Assembly (NCBI RefSeq): GCF_023062595.1
Contig: NZ_JALLAN010000004.1
Span: 186,001 to 250,000 of the forward strand
Direction of reading: 5' to 3'
Length of the DNA stretch: 64,000 bases
DNA from: Arthrobacter rhizosphaerae
GTDB taxonomy: Bacteria; Actinomycetota; Actinomycetes; Actinomycetales; Micrococcaceae
In this document: positions 43,945 through 53,600 of the stretch, piece after piece
How positions within the stretch are numbered: the first letter of the stretch is position 1
Layout: each line of letters starts with the position of its first letter
Notes under the pieces: generated by a model
The model's database searches: none
What the model saw: the letters and a program-made list of their open reading frames with translations, nothing else
What the model was told of the DNA's origin: nothing
Program-made: the position numbers and the translations under genes

Positions 43945-44051
43945 GGTCCAAGTAGTCGCTGCTGAATAAGACGCGTAGCCTCCACGGTGGTATCGGGAGT
44001 GCTATGAATTTAGCTTCGAGAGACGGCAATTGTGATTGGGAGAGGTACAAG
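43945..44051 (+). promoter_or_regulatory. upstream region of beta-helix gene 2, homologous to 17140-17246
   Basis: Shared blocks with the region before beta-helix gene 1 include CAAGTAG, ATAAGACGCGTAG, palindrome CCACGGTGG (43982-43990), GCAATT and GGGAGAGG (ribosome site). The interval from palindrome to ribosome site is 56 bases here and about 60 there. Sequence to the left of 43930 is unrelated between copies. Confidence 0.5.
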
Positions 44052-44120
44052 ATGTCGATTCTTGAAGCGATGATTCCTGGCGTTTTCAGCTCAATTGCTT
44101 GGGTTTGTTCCCATGGCTAG
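44052..44120 (+). CDS. upstream ORF (leader peptide candidate) of beta-helix gene 2
   Basis: ATG 44052 follows GGGAGAGG at 6 bases and encodes 22 residues, MSILEAMIPGVFSSIAWV then CSHG and TAG (44118-44120). Its cat ggc codons contain ATG 44113 of the beta-helix gene in another frame. The start resembles the first copy (VLILRMAVP versus MSILEAMIP), and the ending is the same. The two differ in length by 87 bases, a multiple of three, so frame and overlap have been kept. Confidence 0.45.
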   Translation: MSILEAMIPGVFSSIAWVCSHG

Positions 44121-46218
44121 CATGGGGCGCAAGGAGGAACAGCCTCCACGCGAGATAGGTGCAGTGCTAAGGCGCCGTCAACTCTTCAGTGTTGGAACAG
44201 TCGCTGCAGCGTTCACTGGTCTTTCCGCCATGGCAGCACAGAGCGCCGCTGCGGCGCCGGGCGACAAGAACCCGCCTGTTAGTTATGTTCCCCTGGCGGA
44301 AAAGGGTGCGGCTTCAGGCGTAGCAACACTAGACGTTGAGTCCAAAATTCCGCCCGCCCAACTGCCGGACCTCTCCCGCACATACGCAACGGTCGATTCG
44401 CAGGGCAGGCAGCCCGTGCGCAAGGGTGAACTGTTCTTGAACGTCAAGGATTACGGTGCTGCAGGCGACGGAGTCACTGATGACACCATAGCGTTCCAGT
44501 TGGTCGCAAACATCGGCGGCATCGCTTACCTCCCTGCCGGGATCTACATTATTGCCAGCGTGAGCGTCACCAAGAATCTCAGTGTTGTCTGCCAGCCTGG
44601 TGTAACCCTCAAGCGTGCTATTGGTTCGGACGGGGCCGGCACCAGCTACTGGGCTGCTGGAGCCGCGATGTTCGAAGTGGATGCGGCTGGCGTCACATTA
44701 CAGTTCTCCGAGTTCACTTATGATGGAAATTCTGCGAAGCAGACAACGACCGAACCATCTGGTTTCTTCCTTAAGACGTCTCCACCGGCCGTTATTTCCG
44801 GTGCTCCTACTACCGTTCGCGTTAACAAAGGCAGGTTCATCAACGGCACCAGCGGCTATATTCTGCTTCGGGGAGATGACTACCGTAGGCGCTACGAGAC
44901 TCTCACCTACCTCAATGACTGCCACTTTTCCGACACCATATATGGCAAAGGTAAGGGCGATCCCTCAACCCCTAACGCGCTCGGCTATGCTCCGACTTAT
45001 GTCATGGTGATGGACTACGTCAAAATGCGGACCAAAAACTTCCAGGCGGAATTCTTGAAGCCCACGGGTACCGGACAGTACGCTGCATGTGCTATCAAAG
45101 GCACTTTCTACGGACAGTCTCACTCAATGTCGGGTGAATCCTCCGTCTTCATGCACGGCACCACTGAAATCAGGGGACTGGGGCGATCAGGCAAGAGGTT
45201 CGACGACGACAACGAGTTCAAGACGAACAATGGTATCGGCTGCATCGACATGTATGGCAATGCGGAATCTCTCTACATTGAAAACGTCGTTGCTGTCGAT
45301 TGCAAGAACGTCGTCATACGTGCCAAGGGCAGTCTGAAGAACTACACAGTTCTAAATGCAGCACTAACGAATTGTCACCGAGGCTTACAGGTCAGCCCAT
45401 CCTCCACCGGGGCTTGCGAGACTGTCGTCAAGGTCGGGAACGTGAATGCGTGCGGCGGGGCGATGCCTCAGCTGGAGTTTGTTGGCAGCTCGGCGACAGA
45501 TCGCCTGAGGTCGGTGACCATCAACTCCGCACACCTTCTCGGTACTTTCACCAACCCTGAAGGTCTCGGGCTACAGGGCGTGGTCCACTTCAGGAACATC
45601 ACCAGTTTGTCTGTCGAAGGAGTGACTGTGATCGGGGCCCCGTCGATAGGCATTAGCGTCATAAATGTCACGACTACAAATGTTTCTGGACGGGTCGACG
45701 GCGTGGCAGGAACGGGAGTTGGAATCTACTACGATGGCGGCGACTTCCACAATCTGAATAATTTCGTGATCAACAATACGGTCGGGGCGGGGCTGTACTT
45801 TGCAACCAACCCTAAAAAAGTCACCGCGCGTGACGGGTGCATCACAAATTCCACGAACTATGGGATTTACCTGAATACAACAACAACGGAAGCTCTGGTC
45901 TCTGGCGTCGACGTTGATAACGTGACCGGCTCATCATGCGGGTTCTACATTGGTGGCGGCACCTCGTCGTTCCTCAATAACAAAGCAACAAACGTAAGGG
46001 CGCCACTCTCAACGGCCAACGGGGCAAGAGTCCGTACTGTGGGCAACTCGTGGAATGGGATCCAAACGACCGGGCGCACCGCACCCACCGCGGGAGCGTG
46101 GAGCGTAGGCGACATCGTCTACAATCTGGCGCCACTAGCGGGTGGAACGGTTGGATGGATATGCACGACTTCTGGGACGCCGGGGGTGTGGAAGACGTTT
46201 GGGGCGATTGCCGTCTAG
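44113..46218 (+). CDS. Tat-exported right-handed beta-helix (pectate-lyase superfamily) protein 2
   Basis: 701 residues from ATG 44113, parallel to the start of copy 1; a TTG at 44095 also lies in frame. The Tat signal has LRRRQLFSVG and a helix ending SAAAAPGDK. The tail-fibre-like linker is SGVATLDVESKIPPAQLPDL. FLNVKDYGAAGDGVTDDTIA (about residues 115-134) is the classic Pectate_lyase_3 opening. A long beta-helix follows, and the C-terminus has VGDIVYNLAP and GWICTTSGTPGVWKTFG, seen in phage-tail and surface-glycan proteins. It is predicted to bind or cleave polysaccharide at the cell surface. It lies inside the ISL3-bracketed block. Confidence 0.85.
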   Translation: MASMGRKEEQPPREIGAVLRRRQLFSVGTVAAAFTGLSAMAAQSAAAAPGDKNPPVSYVPLAEKGAASGVATLDVESKIPPAQLPDLSRTYATVDSQGRQPVRKGELFLNVKDYGAAGDGVTDDTIAFQLVANIGGIAYLPAGIYIIASVSVTKNLSVVCQPGVTLKRAIGSDGAGTSYWAAGAAMFEVDAAGVTLQFSEFTYDGNSAKQTTTEPSGFFLKTSPPAVISGAPTTVRVNKGRFINGTSGYILLRGDDYRRRYETLTYLNDCHFSDTIYGKGKGDPSTPNALGYAPTYVMVMDYVKMRTKNFQAEFLKPTGTGQYAACAIKGTFYGQSHSMSGESSVFMHGTTEIRGLGRSGKRFDDDNEFKTNNGIGCIDMYGNAESLYIENVVAVDCKNVVIRAKGSLKNYTVLNAALTNCHRGLQVSPSSTGACETVVKVGNVNACGGAMPQLEFVGSSATDRLRSVTINSAHLLGTFTNPEGLGLQGVVHFRNITSLSVEGVTVIGAPSIGISVINVTTTNVSGRVDGVAGTGVGIYYDGGDFHNLNNFVINNTVGAGLYFATNPKKVTARDGCITNSTNYGIYLNTTTTEALVSGVDVDNVTGSSCGFYIGGGTSSFLNNKATNVRAPLSTANGARVRTVGNSWNGIQTTGRTAPTAGAWSVGDIVYNLAPLAGGTVGWICTTSGTPGVWKTFGAIAV

Positions 46219-46236
46219 TCGTCCCCGCAGCCCAAA

Positions 46237-46290
46237 ATGATCTACCCGCTGGTCACGGATCTTGCCGCCGATGGTGTCCCCGTCGCCTGG
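46237..46290 (+). pseudogene. IS3-family OrfB 5-prime fragment
   Basis: ATG 46237 begins MIYPLVTDLAADGVPVAW, which matches the start of IS3-group OrfB transposases (MxYPxVxxLAxxGIPVxxxC), preceded by PK as at the OrfA/OrfB junction. The homology ends after about 18 codons. With the OrfA relic at 43255 it shows that an IS3 element once occupied this block. Confidence 0.55.
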
Positions 46291-46396
46291 TTTTCATCGG
46301 CAATAATCTCGGGGATGCAGCATACGTTGCTCGCTTACATACGGACGGCTGCCGTGTCCAGTTTCGGCCGAGGGGCAACTCATGCCAAACTGAATC

Positions 46397-46966
46397 GTGC
46401 CTGATTCCGTTGCCGTTGTGCTCTTCGTGCGCCGGACGCTTACAACGGTGTTTGTTGCCTTCGTGGTTTGGCTTATGGCCGCAGTCCAGTTGTTCTTCAA
46501 CGTTCCAGCACCTGCTGCCGCGCGAACGGAAGCGGTGATCATGCTGGGAGGTGCCAGCACGGAGCGGCTACCGGTTGCTCAACAGCTTCGGGAATCATTG
46601 GGCATCCCAGTATTGGTGATCTCCCACACGAGCACCCCCGGGAACGCTAGTGCCGATGCATTGTGCGAGGACGCCTCCCGCACCGACCTGACGCTGCTGT
46701 GTCTCGGCTTGGATGAGCAGGACACGCGGGGCGAGGCCCGCGCCATCGGCAGTTTAGTAGCAGCCAAGGGCTGGACCAGCATCAGTGTCGTTACCTCGCG
46801 CTACCACTTGACCAGGGCTGGAATGCTGATTCGTCAATGTACGACGGCGGACGTTCGTCTGATTGGCTCAAATCCAGACTTCAACCTGAAACAATGGATG
46901 GACAGGTTTGTAGTCGAGACAGGCGGGCTGCTGGATGCCACCTTCCGACCGGAATGTGGCACATGA
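46397..46966 (+). CDS. YdcF/ElyC/SanA-family (DUF218) protein
   Basis: 189 residues from GTG 46397. An N-terminal anchor helix (TVFVAFVVWLMAAVQLFF) precedes the DUF218 fold: AVIMLGGASTERLPVA (about residues 44-59), NASADALCEDA, TRGEARAIGSLVAAKGW and VVTSRYHLTRAGMLIRQC, the most diagnostic block. Family members are envelope proteins affecting vancomycin sensitivity and lipid-carrier supply in other bacteria; the reaction is unknown. A truncated copy of its start lies at 42946. Its neighbours are VanZ, beta-helix and wecB genes. Confidence 0.85.
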   Translation: MPDSVAVVLFVRRTLTTVFVAFVVWLMAAVQLFFNVPAPAAARTEAVIMLGGASTERLPVAQQLRESLGIPVLVISHTSTPGNASADALCEDASRTDLTLLCLGLDEQDTRGEARAIGSLVAAKGWTSISVVTSRYHLTRAGMLIRQCTTADVRLIGSNPDFNLKQWMDRFVVETGGLLDATFRPECGT

Positions 46967-47030
46967 TCTGACACTTTCAAAAAACCTGGAGCCATGATAC
47001 GTCTGGACTGCCGTGAGGGGTGATAGACAA

Positions 47031-47339
47031 ATGGAAGCACCTCGTCCGAATGTGCGCATTGCATATTCCCCTCGGCACATGCGCAAGCGACGCTTCAGCT
47101 GGGAAGTGCCAGCATCGATGATTGAAGGAAGGGGTACTCCAGGCTACCGAAGACCCGCTGACGATCTCGGTAGAAATTCGGATTTCCCAGCGCTCGCTGC
47201 GGTCACCGATTCCTCGCCGCCCCCATCGATGCGTGAAAAAGCCAGCTACCACCGCAAGCGGTTGGTTGCCCTCGGTTCCGTGATTCTGGTCTCCATCAGC
47301 ATCCCCGCTCTCGCGCTCACGTTAATCTTTGCGCGATAA
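47031..47339 (+). CDS. small membrane protein with C-terminal anchor
   Basis: 102 residues from ATG 47031, with GAGGGG about 10 bases before; GTG 47013 is in frame. The first 75 residues are basic and polar without recognised motif (MRKRRFSWEVPASM). The last 25 form one helix (LVALGSVILVSISIPALALT) ending FAR. A C-tail anchor with cytoplasmic domain is likely. It is 64 bases after the YdcF-like gene, perhaps co-transcribed. Function is unknown. Confidence 0.5.
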   Translation: MEAPRPNVRIAYSPRHMRKRRFSWEVPASMIEGRGTPGYRRPADDLGRNSDFPALAAVTDSSPPPSMREKASYHRKRLVALGSVILVSISIPALALTLIFAR

Positions 47340-47426
47340 CAGCGTCTCGTATCTGAGCACGATGAGTGTCTTGCAGTGATTTTGCTATAGCATCGTTGGG
47401 TTCATCACTACTTTTTTGGGGGATCC

Positions 47427-48566
47427 ATGCCTAGGGTTATGCCTATTTTCGGCACTCGTCCGGAGGCCATCAAGATGGCACCGATTGTCATTGCCTTGCA
47501 GGAGTCTGCCGAATTCGATTGCATCGTGACAGTCACAGGTCAGCACCGTGAGATGTTGGACCAAGTGAACGAACTCTTTGGCATCGTTCCCGACCACGAC
47601 CTCAATATTTTGCAGCAGCGACAGTCCCTGTCTGCCATTATGACCCGCACCATTGATGGCTTAGACAAGCTCTTCACCGAAGCCAAGCCCGATGCCGTAA
47701 TCGTCCAGGGCGACACCACCACCTCTACGGCCGGCGCCATCGCCGCGTTCTACCACGGCATTCCTGTTGTGCATGTGGAAGCCGGTCTGCGCAGCGGCAA
47801 TTTACTGTCGCCGTTCCCTGAGGAAGCCAACCGCAAAATCACCAGTCAGATTGCCAGCCTACACCTGGCGCCCACCAGTATTAGCAAGGCCAACCTCCTT
47901 GCCGAGGGCATCTCCGAGGATGACATCGTGGTCACGGGAAACACTGTGATCGATGCCCTGCTGACCACGGTCAATAAGCACATCCCTTTCTCCGATCCAC
48001 AACTTGAAGAGTTGGCAGAAAGCGGCCGGCGGATTCTGCTCGTTACCACTCACCGCCGTGAGAACCAGGGCGACGCCATGCGCGGAGTGGCGCGAGCCCT
48101 GGCCAGGATTGCGGACGCAGAACCGGAGCTGACCATTGTCCTGCCCGTACACCGGAATCCCGTCGTACGCGAAGCAGTCCTTCCGGCCATTGAGGGGAAG
48201 GGTAATGTCATTGTCACCGAGCCGCTCGCGTATGGTGAATTCACCCGCATGCTGTCGCTGTCGCACGTGGTGCTTACTGATTCCGGCGGGGTTCAGGAAG
48301 AAGCGCCAAGCCTGGGCAAGCCGGTCCTAGTTATGCGGGACAACACCGAGCGCCCCGAAGCCATCCATGCTGGGACAGTCGCACTAATAGGCACTGACGA
48401 AGAACGTATCGTCAAAGAAGTGGACCGCCTGCTGAATGAGCAGGAACACTTCGACGCGATGGCCAATGCTGTAAATCCCTACGGCGACGGCAAAGCGGCT
48501 CAACGAACAGTGGCCGCCGTAGCGGAGCTTCTGGGCATCGGCAAGCGGATCGACAGCTTCAACTAG
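47427..48566 (+). CDS. wecB: UDP-N-acetylglucosamine 2-epimerase (non-hydrolysing)
   Basis: 379 residues. MPIFGTRPEAIKMAPIVIAL is the family N-terminus. QGDTTTSTAGAIAAFY, HVEAGLRSGNLLSPFPEEAN, TTHRRENQGDAM and LTDSGGVQEEAPSLGKPVL (about residues 283-301) are standard WecB blocks. It interconverts UDP-GlcNAc and UDP-ManNAc. With wecC 8 kb away on the other strand it provides UDP-ManNAcA for teichuronic-acid-like or ManNAc-containing wall glycans. The gene has GGGGGA before ATG 47427. Confidence 0.95.
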   Translation: MPRVMPIFGTRPEAIKMAPIVIALQESAEFDCIVTVTGQHREMLDQVNELFGIVPDHDLNILQQRQSLSAIMTRTIDGLDKLFTEAKPDAVIVQGDTTTSTAGAIAAFYHGIPVVHVEAGLRSGNLLSPFPEEANRKITSQIASLHLAPTSISKANLLAEGISEDDIVVTGNTVIDALLTTVNKHIPFSDPQLEELAESGRRILLVTTHRRENQGDAMRGVARALARIADAEPELTIVLPVHRNPVVREAVLPAIEGKGNVIVTEPLAYGEFTRMLSLSHVVLTDSGGVQEEAPSLGKPVLVMRDNTERPEAIHAGTVALIGTDEERIVKEVDRLLNEQEHFDAMANAVNPYGDGKAAQRTVAAVAELLGIGKRIDSFN

Positions 48567-48661
48567 CTGTGGGCGGGACCGGACTTGGCATTCAGTAGTC
48601 CCATCAACGCTGAATACTGGTCTCCGATGAGAAGCAGCGCAGGAACCCTTGGAGAGTAATC

Positions 48662-49861
48662 ATGGCGAGAATTTACATCTATGGCAGCTGCGTCTCTCGG
48701 GATGCCTTCGATTTTCTGGACAAATCAGAAAATGAGCTACTCGGCTACACAGCGCGACAGTCGCTGATCAGTGCCACCAACAAGCCCTATTTGGCTGATG
48801 CATCCAAAGGAGCCTTGTCCAGTAGATTTCAGATCAAGAACCTTCAAGGTGATTTTGATGGAAACGCGATCCAGAAGCTCTCTGAAATTGCTGAGAGCGC
48901 CGACTACATTTTCTGGGACCTCACCGACGAGCGACTGGGCGTCATCGAGCTTGACGAAGACATCTTCATCACTAGATCAACAGAACTGGTACAGAGCGAA
49001 CTGCTTGGCGACCAGACAAAGCAAAAGTGGATAAAGTTCGGGACGGACGAGCATCTCGAGCTGTGGACGCAAGCCGTTGCCCGCTTTTCAGACTTCGTTC
49101 GGTCAAAGAATCTCGAAACGAAAATCGTTCTGTTCAATCTATCGTGGTCAATGTACGACGACGGCGAAGCGGTACTGGGACGGTACTTCAGCATGCTGCC
49201 TGACGAAGCGAATAACACGTTTGCGCGTTATGTAGCAGTAATACGTGAATGCCTGGACGTATTCAGCCTTGAGGTACCTTGGGAGACAGCCATTGCTAAT
49301 CGAGACCATAAATGGACACTGGCACCATACCACTATGTGGACGACGTCTACACCGAGGTCGTCCATCAACTTGCGGCCCACGGGACCCGCAGGAAAACTC
49401 CGCGAACTGAAGGTTTAGTCCGGGAACTCAAGTCTCCAGAGAAGAGTTCGGAGGCAGATGCGTGGCGAGATGCAGTTGGGACGCCACTCCGGTTGGAGCT
49501 GCCTCCTGACACCTCGTCCTTCGGGATAGAGTTCGAGGCCCAAACCCATCTTCCGCATGGACGCCATCTGTTGATCTCTTTGGACCTGAGAGGGGCAACT
49601 GATAGCGATCTCGCCAAAAATCGAATTGCGAAATCGGGGCATGAGGATATCGGCTTCTTCCGCTATGTCGACGTTGACCGAGGTCGCCGCTCCTATTTCT
49701 CGTCCTTTGAGCTTTCTGCGGGTGTAACTTGTGCATCCATTTCGGTTCGCGGCTGGCAAATCGAAAGCGACAGCGTTAGCGTCCGCCAAATCAGGACATG
49801 CAATGCACAGGCCTCCAGGAGGAGAGAGAGCTCAGAATCGAATCGTGGTCTTACCTCTTGA
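48662..49861 (+). CDS. DUF6270-like SGNH-fold protein with C-terminal sandwich
   Basis: 399 residues with no signal peptide. The N-terminus IYIYGSCVSRDAFDFL has the YGSCVSRD motif of DUF6270 proteins of polysaccharide loci, thought to be SGNH-like esterases or transferases. FWDLTDERLGV and a conserved His near WTLAPYHYVDDVY (about residue 220) fit the fold. Residues about 270-390 are a beta-sandwich resembling a carbohydrate-binding module. ATG 48662 has a GGAGAG site. A relation to the beta-sandwich in the large fusion protein at 50607 is possible. The biochemical role is unknown. Confidence 0.7.
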   Translation: MARIYIYGSCVSRDAFDFLDKSENELLGYTARQSLISATNKPYLADASKGALSSRFQIKNLQGDFDGNAIQKLSEIAESADYIFWDLTDERLGVIELDEDIFITRSTELVQSELLGDQTKQKWIKFGTDEHLELWTQAVARFSDFVRSKNLETKIVLFNLSWSMYDDGEAVLGRYFSMLPDEANNTFARYVAVIRECLDVFSLEVPWETAIANRDHKWTLAPYHYVDDVYTEVVHQLAAHGTRRKTPRTEGLVRELKSPEKSSEADAWRDAVGTPLRLELPPDTSSFGIEFEAQTHLPHGRHLLISLDLRGATDSDLAKNRIAKSGHEDIGFFRYVDVDRGRRSYFSSFELSAGVTCASISVRGWQIESDSVSVRQIRTCNAQASRRRESSESNRGLTS

Positions 49862-49938
49862 CACACTGGCAACTACAACGGAGTACTCCCTTTTCGGATG
49901 GTGCCGTTCCACGAGCACTCGTTTTCAAAGCGATCCGG

Positions 49939-50520
49939 TCTTCACGGTTCCCGGGGAATGGTCTGCTGAGATGAATGCTCATGTTGCATTGGGGCGGCAC
50001 TTCTCAAGAAGATACGCGATTTGTGGTTGGCCGGATTTCGACAGCCTCGTGCGGCTCCCTTGATGTAATTTATTGCCGTGTTATTTGCCTCTACGTTGGC
50101 CGTGGTTGCACTTGTGACGATGAGGACCTCGATCTCAGCCCACCAGCGGCACACAGTCCGGTTGAGCCTGGCTTGATTCCGGCATCGCGGTACCTACCAG
50201 GAGGTCAGGAAGCGCGTTCTTTGCCGCACCCGTATCCTCAAGGGAGCAGCTAGTACTCGGCAGCGTGCGGAGCTGTTCCTTGACCTGCCAAGGGGCTTGG
50301 AGGCTGCCATTGGGATCATCGGCGGCGAACACGCCTGCCAGCCGAGCTAGCCGCGTTCGACAGATGCTCTTCGGCCTTCAGCAACAGCATCCGGTTCGCC
50401 CACGCCCGGCCGTTGCCCTGCCGCGCCGGTCCTGAACCCGCTGTAACAGTCCCTGCCGAACTGTGGTGAGCATGTTGTTAACCAAGACACCGTCAGGACG
50501 GCAGCAGGCTCGTTGCCCTG
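49939..50520 (-). mobile_element. ISL3-family transposase relic (copy B, inverted to A)
   Basis: Minus-strand segments in three frames join to an ISL3 transposase C-terminal half. VNNMLTTVRQGLLQRVQDRR leads to WANRMLLLKAEEHLSNAA, VFAADDPNGSLQAPWQVKEQ, AAKNALPDLLVG, VCRWWAEIEVLIVTSATTAN and NPANHKSRIFLRSAAP. Several frameshifts and a stop are present. The likely terminal inverted repeat is at 49939-49960. It faces copy A at 43012-43176 as an inverted pair about 7 kb apart. The catalytic first half of the transposase is gone. Confidence 0.75.
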
Positions 50521-50568
50521 GACCACACACATTGTTCCGAAAGCCCGGAATTTCGGCGGTGCCGAAAT

Positions 50569-50600
50569 GGGCCCGCACCGGTCTGCAACGATGCGGGCCC
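50569..50600 (-). terminator. hairpin terminator at the end of the large minus-strand operon
   Basis: GGGCCCGCA (50569-50577) pairs with TGCGGGCCC (50592-50600) around a 14-base loop, 6 bases beyond the stop of the 1673-residue gene. The tail on the minus strand is short (ATTTC). The plus-strand side has TATTTTT a few bases on, so it may act in both directions. A second hairpin, ATTTCGGC-GGT-GCCGAAAT, lies just next to it (50550-50568). Confidence 0.6.
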
Positions 50601-50606
50601 CTAACA

Positions 50607-53600
50607 CTATTTTTCCTCTGCGAACCCAGAGTGACCTAATAGTGCGAGTTCTTGTGGAATAACAGTAGACGCTGCACTCTGCTTCCGCACGCGTGCGGAA
50701 GCTGCCTGTGACTTACCGCGGAATAGCGCCTTGGACCTGGCAAGCCGGGCGACAGCTGCAGCAATTGCGGAGGCGCTCTCCGGTTCCACTAGCTCTGCAC
50801 AGGTCTCGTCCACAAATTCGGGTATTGCAGCCGTTGAAGAAGTGACAGGAACCAGGCCCGATGCCATCGCCTCGTCCCTAGACACGCCGTGGGTATCCAT
50901 CCGAGATGGACAAAGGAATATGCCATATTCTCGATGCATTTCTGCAATTTCATCTTGGGTCAGGAAACGTTGATCTAGGGTTACATTTGAGAAGTTGCGC
51001 AAGGATTTCGTTAATTCTTCAAACAGGTGTCCGTCGCCCACAAGACGAAATTCCATATCATGAAAGTCGGGTTCCTTGGAAAGAATGTGGATAGCCTCAA
51101 CAACTAAGTCATTAGCATAAACTGATGAAGCGTACGGTCGAATCGAAAGCACCTTAAGTCGTTGATTCGAAGACTTCCGCTGGTATGCAAATTTCTGCGT
51201 GTTTATCGGATTGTGGATAACCGCTACATTGTTACGTTCATCGGGCATACCCAGGTCTTCGAGAGCGGTTCTCGCTAGCCACTCCGAAACAAATACAACC
51301 GTCATCTCCGGCGTCAGATCGCTGAATATGCTAGTCCAGACTGCCAGGCGAGCATCACTCGATTTCTTAGCCTCCTCAATCTCATCATCAGTTTCATAGA
51401 GAAATGCTCTGCGAGTCCATTTCTGGATATCGGCCCCATGTGCCCAAATAGCCAATCGCGGACGCCGAGGAAGGTTCCTCACCATGTTCCACATGGTCTC
51501 ATTCACAAAATGAAGCGAAATTGACGTGTGCTCATTGTCCCGAAGAAATGTTTCAAGGGCATCCGATGAGCCAGTTAGGACAGCGACGCCCTCAAACTCC
51601 CTGAAACGCAATGGTGAGGATTCATCAAGCACAAAGACCTCGGTATGAACACCGGACTGAATGTATTTCAGGACCCTACTATGAACAAAGGCATTCTTAT
51701 AAAGGTCACCGTAGGCCGGATATCGATTAGTAACAACTAGATTCGCCGCCCGAGCTGCAATAAAGGCTGGCTTCAAGTTCTTGTGTTTCCAAAGGACACG
51801 TCGAAGCATCGCCTCCCCCGAAGAGTGGATTCGTATGCCGACTTTTATGCGTGAGGCACCTGCAGGCACGATCAATGTTTGATTTTGGTTTGAGCCCCGA
51901 ACCGTCCCGGAGATTTTTTCGCTTGTATCGCCGTAAAAGATGATCGCCATTTGAAGGTTGAGTCCCGGGTCCGCCTCAATATGGAATTCAAGGTGGTCAT
52001 CTACAGCCAGATTTTCAAGGTCCAAAAGCTTGGTCGAATAGAGATAGTCATGGACTCCGTCGTCAAGAGTCGACTTGAAGCTCCATCCCTCCGCAGTCAC
52101 CTCTGTATGCACGCCAGGTCTTGACATAGTCACGAAGAGTTCCGCCAGCTCTCCTCCCGAAGTGACTCGGCCGACTTCAGGTGCGAAGTCGACTGCGCGA
52201 ATCTGAGCGGCAACAGTTGTCAATTCATCGAGACCAATCCCAGTGTCGTAGACTCCGCTTCCAACAGCTAGCCGGTCGGTATCCCCAAGACCTGACCCGT
52301 TTCGGCAATAATCGAAGAGTTCTGTTCCTAGCAGGGAATCCCCTTCATAAGTCCCCTCTTCGGCCTTTCGCAGCCATTCGCGTGGAACTAGCCGAATGGC
52401 CATAGGTCGCAGCACCAGGCTAGATCTGATCGGTAGGTTATTTACGGCAGTGTAGGGCCGCTCCGTCTCTTTCACCGCTATAGTGCCTCGTGCCAACTCA
52501 AAGAAGGAAGACTTGCCTACAACAGATGCAGAGGAATACCGTCCGGCGAGGGCAAGGTCGAGAAGGTAATGCTCGCCATAATAATCCTTGGCGACCATTA
52601 CTCCAGCCGCGTTGCCAACTTGGACTAAATCGTTGAGTGTGGCTTCGGCCAGGCTGGAAATCGGGGCAACGGCAACATCGGTGTGCAAAGTGCACTTATC
52701 GAACCAACTCATGTCTTCGGAGTAGATTCTATGGATAACATCCACACCGATTTGCCGCCGCACGCTTTCGAGTACTGCGTGCAACTCCGACTCGGTGGAC
52801 ACTAGGCTGAACACCTCGACAACCGGCCTTTGCAAGGTTGCATGGGGAATAGCAACCTGGTCGAGGATGAATTCAAGGCGATGCTGGTACGTGTGCTCAA
52901 GCATTACTTTGCGTAAGCCGGCCAGACGCCGCTTACGCCCGGAGAATGTTCCAGTCGACGAATTCAATTGTCTAACTATCACTTTGCCACTGTCGCCCAA
53001 TAGCGGAAGTTCACCGAACATCAACTGAAGTCCGCGAGAATAGTTGCTGATAATTGTCGTATTTGATGCAAAGAGCTCATAAACTCGACGCGCAAACATA
53101 GATTGAGATTCTTTGACGGAATTCAAGTTGACAGCGTAGTCGTAGCCTTTGTAGGCTAAATCAATTTCTGCACTGCTCAATGTGCCGACAATATAACTCT
53201 GGTACTCGTCGGGGAACTTGTACTGTTCATCCGACTTTCCAAAGTTACGGTCAAATATATCCAGCGGAGCATATTGAGGTATCGCGGCCAAAAATGACTC
53301 TAGATCGCGCGTGCGGTCAGGATATCGTCGATAATAAGCGCCAGCAAAGCAAAGACTTGGACTCCGTTTGTAAAGTTCCAACGGATTGTGTAAGAGCGGT
53401 TGGCAGGCAAACGGCAGGAAATGTACCCGGTTGTGCCCCAAGTCATCCTTGTACCTTTGGATGCAATCAATATCGGTAGTGAATACGTGATCGACATGCT
53501 TGGCCGTATTCAGAAATGTCGAATAATGAACCGGATCCTCTTTGTTCCAAAGAACAGTGGGGACATTGTTCTGGTTGGCCCAAGCAATGATTTCCCGGAC

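Noticed and set aside
43431..43985. Minus-strand 184-codon frame in the IS-scarred region
   Set aside because: Only its last 26 codons (SHOCT-like) resemble a protein. The rest crosses the Lrp fragment on the wrong strand.
49731..50063. Plus-strand 110-codon frame after the DUF6270-like gene
   Set aside because: Its second half is the wrong strand of the ISL3 relic and its first half is a shadow of the DUF6270-like gene end.
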